Source: Ananas comosus
Lineage: Eukaryota > Streptophyta > Magnoliopsida > Poales > Bromeliaceae
DNA: 64,000 nt
NCBI RefSeq assembly: GCF_001540865.1
Contig: NC_033634.1
Coordinates: 424,498-488,497 of the forward strand
Reading direction: 5' to 3'
Below, in pieces: positions 12,711-22,913 of this stretch (the first letter of the stretch is position 1; every line of letters starts with the position of its first letter). The position numbers and the translations under genes were made by a program. The notes under the pieces were generated by a model. It had not been told where the DNA came from, made no database searches, and saw only the letters and a list, made by a program, of their open reading frames with translations.

Positions 12711-15700
12711 ATGGAGACGACGAGCTCCTTCTCCCGAAGCCGCCCCCCACCTCTTCCCTCGCCCAAAACCCTAGCATCACCCCGACCCCTCGACTCCGAT
12801 CTCCTCCCCTCTCGTAACCCCCAACTCCTCCGCCGCCGCCGCATCCGGAACCCCGCGCTCCCCGGCGCCTCCACCGCCGCCGCCCCCTTCGGCGGGCGGA
12901 GGAGCCGGCCGTCGGAGAGGCGGCGCCTAGGGTTTCAGCGAGGAAGCTCGCCGCTGCCATTTGGCATCTGCGGCCTCCGGAGGTGGTGGTCGGTAGTGCC
13001 GATGGCGCCGGTGGCGGAGATGAGGGGGTTCGGTTGGGTNCCGGAGAGGCGGCGCCTAGGGTTTCAGCGAGGAAGCTCGCCGCTGCCATTTGGCATCTGC
13101 GGCCTCCGGAGGTGGTGGTCGGTAGTGCCGATGGCGCCGGTGGCGGAGATGAGGGGGTTCGGTTGGGTATTGAGGTGTATATTTCTCTCACTAGATTTTT
13201 TTTTCCCCCTCTTTTGAAATCTATAGCTTTCTAGGGTTTCTTTTTTGATGTCAAAGAGCTCGCTATAGTGCAAAATTGTCCTTTCACTGCATAGCGGTGT
13301 TAAAAATCAATTTTTTTGAGGTATATTTCTGGGTTGCATCAAAGTACAGTAGAAAATAACTTCTCAGAGATCTTTGGCAAATGTGTAAGCCAAACCAGGA
13401 TTTTGCTACTTTTTTAATGCCTCATTCATGTATGGATCAAATGGAGTGCACGATTAAAATTTCTCTAGTACTTTTTGGATTTTGGCTCAATATATCTCAT
13501 GGAAGCTAAGCATATGGAATTTTCTTTTAGGATGCACCATTTGCCTTCAACATTTTCCTTAATTTTCAGTAGAATGTACGATAACTCAAGTCTCCAGTTT
13601 GTGGCATTTCTCAATGTATAGTTCAGCTAATGTATTGTTTGTTATGAGATCCAAAATGCAACAGGTTTACGGATCGATAGTTTCATATACAATACATCTG
13701 AATCCAGATAAGTATATGGAGGAGTATGGTTATGGATCTGGATTCAGATAAGCATATCTAAATTCGAACCTCGATTAGGAAGCTGAGATATAAGACCCAT
13801 TTCCCCTACTGAGCATTATTGTTTTCTTTGTCCTTCAATAATGACACCAAACTAGCTATTATTGTTCATCAAAGTTAATTTGTTATTACTTGATCTTATT
13901 CTCTGCAGCCTGCTGCTGGGCATCTCCAAATCCAACTTCTTCATAAACCCAATAACACAGCCTTTCACTATAGCTTGAAAAATGAGATTTCGAGCCCCAT
14001 TTCAGTTCTAGATCCAAAGAATGGCGACTTTCACAAGGTAACTTTTATCTTTTAAATAATTCGGGATTTGATTCTTGAACTCTGACCGCGATTTTACATT
14101 ATTCCCTTAGTTTCAATTGTTGCAATTTAGTCTCTGAAGTTTGTTTGGCATAACAACTCAGTCCCTATGGTGATATTCCATAGAAAAAGTGCCACCTTAG
14201 CACCATTATCAGATGTTCCTTTGTTAAAATCGGAACTTCGAGCACAAATATGAAGTCAAGGGGTAACTTAAGAGATGATTGAAATAGAGATCATACATCG
14301 TGGATCATATTGAAAATATGAGGATGAAAATTGAGATTGGGTTCTTACTTCTGGGACTAAATTGTTAGAATTGAAATTGAGGACGAGATTAAATTCGTGT
14401 CAAATTTTGAGGACGAGTTGTAATTAATCGAATTTTTATTAAAGTTCCTAGAGTCCGTTCCCTAATTTTTGTTGTCTAAAACTCTTTGATCCATTTGGTT
14501 TATCAGATGCAGCTCAAAGCTTCCACTCCCTTACCAGCCTCTGCAATGGAGAAGGCAACTAAATGGGACCCTGATAGCTTAACAGTAAAGCCATTAGATA
14601 ATGCTTACCAATTAGCTTGCAAACTGAATCTTCTAGAAGATCACGAATCTAAAAGCTTTATTTCTACTCTACAACTTGAACTTCAACAGGCTCGTGCTCG
14701 GGTAAATGGGCTCGAGCTTGAGCGGCAGTCGGCTAAGAAGAAGCTTGACCAATTCCTAAAGAAGCTCTCAGAGGAGAAAGCAGCTTGGCGGAGCAGAGAG
14801 CATGAAAAAGTCCGAGCTATAATAGATGGCATGAAGGGAGACCTTAGTAGAGAGAGAAAGAACAGGCATCGGCTCGAGATCATCAACTCTAAGCTGATTA
14901 ATGAACTTAGTGAGGCCAAATTATCTGCAAAGAGGCTTCTTCAAGACTATGACAAAGAAAGAAAGGCGCGCGAGCTGATTGAAGAGGTTTGTGATGAGCT
15001 GGCGAAGGAGATAGAGGAAGATAAAGTTGAGGTAGAAATTCTTAAGAGGGAGACTGCGAAGATTAGAGAGGAAGTTGATGAGGAAAGAAGGATGTTACAA
15101 ATGGCTGAGGTATGGCGGGAGGAGAGAGTTCAGATGAAGCTTATCGATGCAAAGTTGACTCTTGAGTGTAAGTATTCTCAGTTAATTAAACTTCAACAAG
15201 AAATAGAGGCTTTTCTTAGAGAATATGGATGGAAAGATAAGAAAGATGCTGTAGTAAAAAAAGCAGATCATTTGAAGGATGCAATTGATTCGGTTAAGGT
15301 TGAAGAGATTGAAGAGTTCACTTATGAGCCGCCTCCTGAATCCGAGGATATACTCTCTGTATTTGAGGAGCTCCATCCAAGAGAAGAAGAAGAACAAGAA
15401 GAGTACGAGAAAGAGATTGAACCATGCTATGGGTCTAGTTCAGCACTTCGTGAATCAGAAATTCATGAAGTAGCAAGCCCCGAGACCGATTTGTTTCTGG
15501 AAAATTCTGGGAAGTTGTTTGGAAGTAAACTAGTGCATAACAAGAGCGAGATTGATGATGGTAGTAGCTGGGAAACAATTAGTCACGAAGAGGAGCAGGG
15601 CTCAAGTACTTCACCTGGAGGGAGTGAACCATCTGTTAATAAGTTTTGCGAAGAAAGTAATGCTTCCTTAAGCGTGGATGATTGGGAGGAGAATCAGAAA

Positions 15701-16108
15701 GATAGCAAGCTAAATACTGAGATTGGTGAAAATTGTTGTACGAATATGAAAAAGTCAAGGAAAAAAGATATTTCTATATCTAGGCTGTGGAGATCATCGT
15801 ACTCAAATAATGGTGACCATTGCAAGAGAAATTCTGTTGAGATAACAAATGGAAGGCCTTCTAATGGGGGGATCTCGAACGGGATATGTTCTCCTGAAGG
15901 AGGGATAGATGAAGTAGGTCGGAGTCCGCGAAGCATAGGGCATTGGAATCCTCCTGATTCAGTGAGCCAACATTTCTCTCGAGGAATCAAAGGATGTATC
16001 GAGTGGCCGCGAGGAGCCCAGAAGCACAGCTTGAAGGCCAAACTTCTTGAGGCGAGGATGGAGAGCCAGAAGATTCAGCTGCGCCATGTACTCAAGCAAA
16101 AAATTTAG
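12711..16108 (+). CDS. BRANCHLESS TRICHOME/USO1-like coiled-coil protein (At1g50660/At5g41620 family); exon 1 damaged
   Basis: The gene has exon 1 (to 13174), exon 2 (13909-14037) and exon 3 (14507-16108). The family signature VSARKLAAAIW is in exon 1, in frame with exons 2 and 3. That frame opens only after a TAA at 12815 and has no ATG. The plausible ATG at 12711 (METTSSFSRSRPP) is in a different frame, so a 1-2 base indel between about 12818 and 12930 is likely. Exon 1 also contains an exact 127-bp duplication around an N at 13040. Exon 3 encodes NAYQLACKLNLLEDHESKSF, then ~190 residues of coiled coil rich in E/K/R (LQLELQQARARVNGLELE, KARELIEEVCDELAKEIEED), an acidic middle and a conserved basic tail (GCIEWPRG, SLKAKLLEARMESQKIQLRHVLKQ). 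BLT-family members act in trichome branching and the cytoskeleton in Arabidopsis; the role here is inferred. Confidence 0.85.
12913..13168. repeat. Exact 127-bp direct repeat flanking a single N (assembly join)
   Basis: 12913-13039 and 13042-13168 are identical, with a period of 129 bp, separated by N at 13040 and one base. The period is a multiple of three, so the coding frame is kept. It would add 43 residues repeating VSARKLAAAIW, which the family carries once. Confidence 0.95.
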
Positions 16109-17434
16109 CGTGATAAACATTTCTCAGAGCCTAGAAATCGAACTTCATAACGAGATTTGATCTTTATAGACCAAATTTGAGAATCAAGAGAAAAATAAAA
16201 ATTGTGAAAGCACACTATGCAATCAAAGCGCACAATTCAGTCTGCAGTGTGGTGGCTGAGGAATTTAAAGACGCAATTTGCCTCGTTGGCTTTCATTATC
16301 TGTTGCTCCTGGTAACTTACTCTTTACATTGATGCTTATATTCTCCTGTCTATTGGTAGAATCCTTATCAGAATGTAGCCGGACCATGTATGCAGCTTCC
16401 ACATTGTGTAACATTGAAGAATGTTTTTATACTTTCTTAGTAAGAGTTTTAGCTTTGTCAACTTATTAACCATGTTATCTGAGTATGGTTTCCGTTATTT
16501 TGGAATTTACTGTATAACTTGCATAAGCTTTTCGGTAAGAAAAAGAGATAGGTTGTGCGTTAATTCTTCCTAGACTGAATTATGCGTTTGGGAATCTGAA
16601 TGCAGCGATGCCATGATGGTTAATATATTCGATTCATTGTATTACAGTTGATTAACTATTTTACATGCCTGTTTGGTCTAAAACTGGAAAATAAGAAGTA
16701 GCACCTAATCAGTTGGCCAAAATTAGTCTCAAACTTGTGTTGTGTAAGACATTAAAGTATGTGTACCGCAAAAGCAATTTAGAACTTCTAATGAAAAAGA
16801 TTTTACTCTCTGCTAGAACTAGAGACAAATGGAATGAATGCTTGGTGGGGCAAAATTATGGCAAGTTTAGAAAACTGGAAATACAACTACAATTGGAAAC
16901 GACAGATTCATTAGAGAAGAAAAAGGGAAAAAATATATTGGGAAAAATCCGAAAAAAATCTTTGAAAGCGCTTGCTGCGGTATGAAAAGCTTTTTTACCC
17001 AAATAAAAAGGGTGACAAAAGAGAGGAAAAGGCAAAGAAATAGTGCTTTAGTTCATTCATTTCGACAGCATAAACTTGACAATTTTGTCCAAATTCGTTC
17101 TAAATTTTCTAAATGCAACATGATTTAGATTCACAAAACAATGGCAATTTTATGAATAGAAACACATATATACATATTGTACATTAGACATTCCAAGAAA
17201 ATGGACATAGTTTATGCCATCATTGAATACCTGAGTAACTTGTTTATAGTCAAACCTATTTCAGTAAACTAAAAAAGAAAAAAGAAAAAAAACTCTCCAA
17301 ATGTCTGTAACAAAGCCCAAATCATGAGGAATATTAAATGTCTCATCAAATGAGTTGAAACTTATGTCTATGTTTAATCAAATCCAATTAGAAATAAATG
17401 TTTTGTAATAAGTCACAACAACAAGCTTCTGCAT
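16109..17434. other. Intergenic region between convergent BLT-like and OTU2-like genes
   Basis: This carries the 3' flanks of two tail-to-tail genes and is AT-rich with poly(A)-like tracts (17274-17292). An open frame at 16713-16985 is lysine-rich, has no family character and is probably chance. No transposon structure was seen. Confidence 0.5.
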
Positions 17435-20400
17435 CTATCTATATTCCTGAAAATTAACATGACCGGTAGCTTGTGCATGTTCAACTGCTTCCTGCATGTC
17501 CAACAAAGAAAAATTAAAACAAACACAAGCAATAAAGAGGGTTTAAGAATGTTTTTAGATTTCTAAAGGCTCTGTGAATAAATTGTGTACCTTTTGACCT
17601 ATCACGCCCATTTGGCATACACCGCAGCGCAAGGTGAAGTTTGCAGTGTCGGTGTAGCTCCTCTTCCTGGAAAGACATAACAGGAAACTAAAGGTCATTA
17701 ATTAATCGCGCTTGACTTCTTAAGCATTCTAAATTACAAAGCACTGAGGATAGAATCTTCCTCATGAATAAGCTCAAGTTAGGATATATTCATCACTGTT
17801 GACAATTTCTTTTAACTTTAAATGAAAAGAGATCCGTACCTCTGGGCATCCCTAACTAGATTGAGAGCAAGGCCTTCGGCAGGGCCAATTGAACGATTAT
17901 GGTCCACAGGAAAGATGGTCTGGTCGAATTCTTCAGGTGCGCCTTCAAATGGAGACATCTGAGTAATTTGTCACAGATTTATTACATAGAAAAAACACTG
18001 CAATTAATAGTCTTAAATATTTAATTAGTATAATAAAAATGCAAAGACCTTACCAGAATAATAACACATCTTTGCATGCTACCTAAACAATAAAATTTTT
18101 TAACTATATTATCTAAGCTTTCAGTATGATTGATTAGCTAGCTCCTTACTAAAAGTTGATGGTGCCTGCTCTTTTGACTGAATATTTTGTTATTTGTCAA
18201 AGTGTTCCATATCTTTCTTGATTGAAACAGTTGAGTTTGGACAAACTCAACAGAATTTTCTAAAATCAAAAGAACTGAATAGGTAGTAAAATCCAGATTC
18301 TAAAGTTGAGGGACCCATCTCAAAATTTGCTATAGTTCAGGTATGATCAGTCCATTTTTACCTAACATAATAACGATAAAATACAAAGACGTACAGCTAA
18401 AGCATCGTAATGTAGTCCATCATAAATAAGCATGACCCTCTCATCATATTTCTTCTCCTGTTTCAAGATTTGTCAGGAAATCAACAAATTAGGCATCTAA
18501 AAGGAGCAGCTTTCAACAAGTGAAATACAAAATTGTGGCATGGACTAACTTGACCATACAAATCACAGCGGGAAGTTTGAATGTCATAGGCTGCGATTTC
18601 GCGTCTGTAGTATTCTGACAAAATTGAAAGTTCAATAGCACCTACAGGATAAAATAGAAAAAAGATTACTTTCCAGGAGAAAACAATAGGCATATAACCA
18701 TTAATGGGTGTGAGGGAAACTAAAGAAAGAAACAAGATGCCACAGAGTGACACAGGAAAATCACCAAACAGATGTTTATCAATTATCAGGTGTATAACGT
18801 CTCCTAAAATGCTACAAAGTTACAGATGCAGATATATAGGCTAAATTACACTTTTGTCCCTCAAATTATGAGGCGCGTGATACTTTGGTCCTCAAATTTT
18901 AATTTGTAGCAATTTCTAAATCGTACTATCTAAATTGTTGCAATCAAGTACTGCAACCCCATTTAGTCAATCAAACACCGACATATCGCCAATGTAAAAA
19001 TGATGTGACGGTGGTATGATTGATGACGCAGCAATGATTACATTACTTTCACATCGGCAATACGCCAATTTGAGCCAAAAATTGCTACAGATTAAAGTTT
19101 GAAGACCAAAATGCCATGCATCTCATAGTTCGAGGACCAAAAAAATAATTTACCCCAGACATATATGAATAAGATAGTGTCTTAATGCTTGAAAATAATA
19201 TTGCAATTTTTGCTGATATTTCACTTTGTTAATCCAGCATCTTTCTTTGCAAGTTAATGACAGACCTATTGTTCTCAGTTGCCATCTATTTCCTTGTTGA
19301 AAGAGTGACTCCCTTTTTCTTTTCTTTGAACAGGACAGTTTGACTGAAATCTGTCTTAAGGAGTTTACAGTAAAACATCATTACTTAGTGCATATATTCA
19401 TCCTTGCACAGCAACAGTTACAATTATATAAGCATGTACAGGCCATTCCACATACTCTTTTAACCAAATTTTATTGCAACTGATATCAGAATATTACCAC
19501 AGCTTACCAAAAAAATAAAAAATAAAAATTGCTGTTCATTAAGAAGTGTAAAGTTTCCCCAACTCTATTAATGATCGATCCAAAAAATAAAAAAAGTTTC
19601 CCAGATGAAAAGAAACACTAGATTTGTTAATATCAGATAATCCAACTCACCTGCAAATTGCTGCATAGATTAAAGAGCTGAAAATTCGGATATTAGACAT
19701 TTGAAGAGCCACATAGATGTAAACTATCTCTACTCTGTATCTTTGTATATTTAAAGAAAGATTAAGCACGCTCACCTCCCCACTTTTCAGGATTCAAAAT
19801 CCAATCACAATACTCTTCATTTGGCTTCCCAAGAAATGCTTCATTATATTTAACAGGATCACTTAAAACTGTTGCAGCTATAACCTTCGAGAAAAGAAAA
19901 TAGTTAATCGAGGTGATAACGCTTCAAACTGAAAAGGAAAATAGAAAAATACTGATGGCTTGGCAGCATAAAGGTAAGTCGTATAAAATAGTTCCAGAAT
20001 TAACCGGGTTTACGACACTATAATCAAAAGAAGCTAACTGCAACAAAATGTAAACTCTTTCAGCTTTCTGCATAGCATGTCAAGATGTTAAATGTATAGC
20101 ATATCAATAAAATATAAACTCTGTCAGTAATATATTAGCACTGGGACATTAGTACTCAATATTTACTTCAAATTATGAAGAGAGAATCTAAAAAAGCACA
20201 CAACAACAGGATATTTATCCTCAGTGACCTGATAGCATGCAGCCAAAATTGTGACCCCACAGGGAATTCAGATATTAATTCATGTTAGTGGGGCCGCATG
20301 CGACAAAGCGTACATCAAGAGAAGCTACTTGACGCTCTTACCTCTGGATTCAACTGTATTACCACAAAGTTGGCCTCATGTAGTGGCCATTGAAGATCCT

Positions 20401-21301
20401 TGTAGTATAAGCCAATTATAAATGTCGTTCGTGTCTTTCCTCAAAAAAAAGAAAAATGTGGTTCGTGCATGAAAAGTCTAAATAAAAGCGCCAGAACATG
20501 ATTCTGGGTCAATTTTTACATGAATGGGAACTATGTATTGAGCAACAAAGAGATTCTTTTCATCATTCCAATGGACAATGAGATTCTCTCCATAACAAGC
20601 TGCTAATAGTGTTTATGTATATACACACACATTTACTCCATCACTTTTACCATAACAAGCTATTAATTGTTTTTGTTGGTGTTTCATATAGGGATGTGCT
20701 GTATGGTAGTGTATTGTTTTCAGCTTAATGTGCAGGTAGGAGTTGAGCCCAGCCCGCCATCTTAAGGGATGGTTGTCTCTCAAGATCATAAATTAGTATA
20801 TCTGTACCACAAACAGAAAGACACATAATAACACGATTTAATCTAGAGACGGAACCTAGCTTTAAATATAACAACAGGGTCCACGCGCTAAAAACCGAAG
20901 CACCAGATGCCATCGATCTAGGCTTATGTATAAGACTATATGTTCAACTTAGTTCCGGACATATGTTTCTCCTCAATACTTAACCGTTAAACTAACAGGA
21001 AAGCCCCAGATCTGCACGAAAGAAACAAGAATAGAGCTGTGCACAACTTAAATTGCTTAGAAGTGATGAAAACCTGTCTTAATTCCTGAGACTTGCTCTT
21101 GTTGTGCTCCATAACATATCTGCAATAAAACAATAATAGTGAATTAAAGAAAAAAAAAGGAATGAGAGTTAATTACTCAGCAAAGCTTAAACATTTTTAG
21201 AAAATTTTGGGAAAAAAAGCAATTCTCAAGCATTACCCAACAGCATTGAAGAGGCAGCTGTTGTCTGAGGGAATCACTCTCCGCACAATTATGCCTTCCA
21301 T
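17435..21301 (-). CDS. OTU2: OTU-domain cysteine protease (deubiquitinase), YOD1/OTU1-type, Arabidopsis OTU2-like, 208 aa
   Basis: Eight coding exons on the minus strand join in phase. The first is 21301-21237 ([16 protein letters not shown]) and the last ends at 17435 (FQEYR). The total of 208 residues equals my memory of Arabidopsis OTU2. The OTU catalytic residues are visible: Asp13 and Cys16 in [12 protein letters not shown], and His120 in [10 protein letters not shown]-terminal C2H2 finger is formed by Cys179, Cys182, His195 and His201 (LRCGVC...EHAQATGH), as in yeast Otu1 and human YOD1. These enzymes cleave ubiquitin chains and work with Cdc48/p97 in known cases. There is also a 5' UTR intron (about 21637-21319). 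One large intron (between exons 3 and 4) holds a Mutator-like MITE at 18839-19156. It converges with the BLT-like gene. Confidence 0.93.
18839..19156. mobile_element. Mutator-like MITE with ~75-bp imperfect TIRs and 9-bp target duplication
   Basis: The left end GGCTAAATTACACTTTTGTC and the right end, read in reverse as GGGGTAAATTATTTTTTTGG, are imperfect inverted repeats continuing for about 75 bp to TGTAGCAATTT. Flanks are agatatata (18830-18838) and agacatata (19157-19165), a 9-bp target duplication with one mismatch. Nine bases is typical of Mutator-like insertions. It has no coding capacity and lies within an OTU2 intron. Confidence 0.75.
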
Positions 21302-21637
21302 TGCAATCGAATTCACACTGCAAAACCAACAAAGAAAGATTACCAATAAGGAAATTATGGACTTCTAAAAGCCCGTTATCCAATTCCTAATGGAACACCT
21401 CAAGATCTGGCACATCCAGTAGCTAATTCTAACTCGGAATCTATCTTGGAAAAGAGCAAAACAAATATAAAAACACGTAAAAAGCCAAACTCCGCATCAA
21501 ATCCGACTCGGAAATTTTCCTTTCGAAGGCCAAACAAACAATTTTACCATATGCATCAGCTAAACTAAAAAGTACCAAAAAAAGAATAGTTAAATTAGCC
21601 CAACAAAGAGCCAAAAAAAAGAAGAAAAAACTATTAC

Positions 21638-22111
21638 CTCAAAAAGAAAGGAATTGAGGAATCGAGAAGCTGTAATAAAGAGCTTAATTGTGAAGGAGGA
21701 GAGGGAATAAGGATTGCCTCTTCCTCTTATTTATGAGGGGAAAGAGGCTTTTCCGGCCCTTCGATATTCGGAGGGGAAGCGTAGAAGAAACCCGACAGTG
21801 GAGAGAGAGCGAGAGAGAGATTCTCCTAAATCCGGTCCACCACGTCACCCGTGAACCAATGATCTTTTTTTTTTCATTTTTTGAGAATGAGCTAGCTAAG
21901 CTAGCTACCTGCTTCATTCATTAAGTAGAATGAATTAAACTTACAAGGTGGAAGCAGCTGGGCTTCATAAAAAAGAGAGTTGAAATGGCCAAACAAAAGA
22001 AAAGGAAATAGAAAAAGGGAAAGAGAAAGGGGAAGAAAAGAAATAGAACAAAACAATAATCGAGTAGTGAGAAAAAAAAATCTAGTCAGACAATGCTTAG
22101 TAGGATATACT
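21638..22111. other. OTU2 5' leader/promoter and upstream intergenic DNA
   Basis: The minus-strand leader of the OTU2-like gene lies at about 21637-21730, ending in a GT donor (TTTGAG/gtaata). A GA-rich stretch (21800-21822) and A-rich DNA follow. I see no gene. Confidence 0.45.
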
Positions 22112-22564
22112 CTAGTGGCCTAAATAATTTTGCACACGAGCCAGCGAGTGTGAAGGATTGAGACTTCTCTCTTGGAAAATAAAGTTGTTTCTCTCTTGGA
22201 AAATAAAGTTGTTTTGCTCGGTCCAGACTATCCCCCATGTAGCTGATAGTAAGGATAGTCTCTTTAATCTCTTCTTAGCGTCTACAAGGGTGAGAATCTT
22301 TTCCCAAAGTATCCGTGCCTTATCTGGGGTGTGGGGAAGAACTTCCGCGCCCTCAGTGCAGAGAAGGAGGTATTTGACGTACACACAGTTGCAGAAGAGA
22401 TGATCACAGGTTTCCGTATCATTGGCGCAGAGGACACAAACTTGCTCCTCTGCCCTTCCCCGATTACGAAGTCTGTCGGCAGTGAGGATTCTGTTGCATA
22501 GCACTAGCCAAGTGAATACTTTAATTTTAAAAGAAAATTTCAATTTCCAAATGGACAGGCTCAT
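22112..22564 (-). pseudogene. Fragment of a non-LTR (LINE-type) retrotransposon: zf-RVT-like zinc-binding end of a reverse transcriptase
   Basis: An open frame of 150 codons begins SIWKLKFSFKIKVFTWL, continues with RNRGRAEEQVCVLCANDTE, and has a CxxC...CxHLFxxC arrangement (CVLC, CDHLFCNC). This matches the zf-RVT domain found after the reverse transcriptase of plant LINEs. No polymerase domain remains upstream within the window, so it is a 3' fragment. A 24-bp tandem duplication (22167-22190 and 22191-22214) repeats the peptide NNFIFQER exactly. Confidence 0.75.
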
Positions 22565-22639
22565 CGGATCTCTTCTTCAAGAATCAGTAAGAAACGAGTA
22601 GAGTGATTTGACAGTAAAGTGTTCGCTCGAAGTCCACCG

Positions 22640-22840
22640 CCAGTTTAATGTGTCCGGCCTGTTAATTGGGCCGAAAGGTTGAGGCAGGCCCTTTAAATTT
22701 GACATCGAAGTCCACCGCCAATGATCATATTATTTTTCTTCATGGCGTTATCACTATCATCTGCCCGAATCTGAGAGCAGCACAATTTTGTGGGCCGAGC
22801 TCGAAGTGAACCCGGCCCAGCCTAGCCCAGTAGAGAGAGA
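22640..22840 (+). promoter_or_regulatory. Site II-like (TGGGCC/GGCCCA) cluster upstream of the PPR gene
   Basis: Several GGGCC/GGCCC motifs (TTGGGCCG, CAGGCCC, GTGGGCCGAG, CGGCCCAGCC, TAGCCCAG) occur at 22657-22830, just before the leader of the EMB1025-like gene. Such site II elements bind TCP factors and are enriched in plant genes for organelle proteins. The link is inferred from motif and position. Confidence 0.45.
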
Positions 22841-22913
22841 GGAGCGAGCTCGCTAGAGCTCGCCATTTCCATCTACTCTCCAGCGCGAACCCTGCCGCAA
22901 TCTCTGCCCAACA

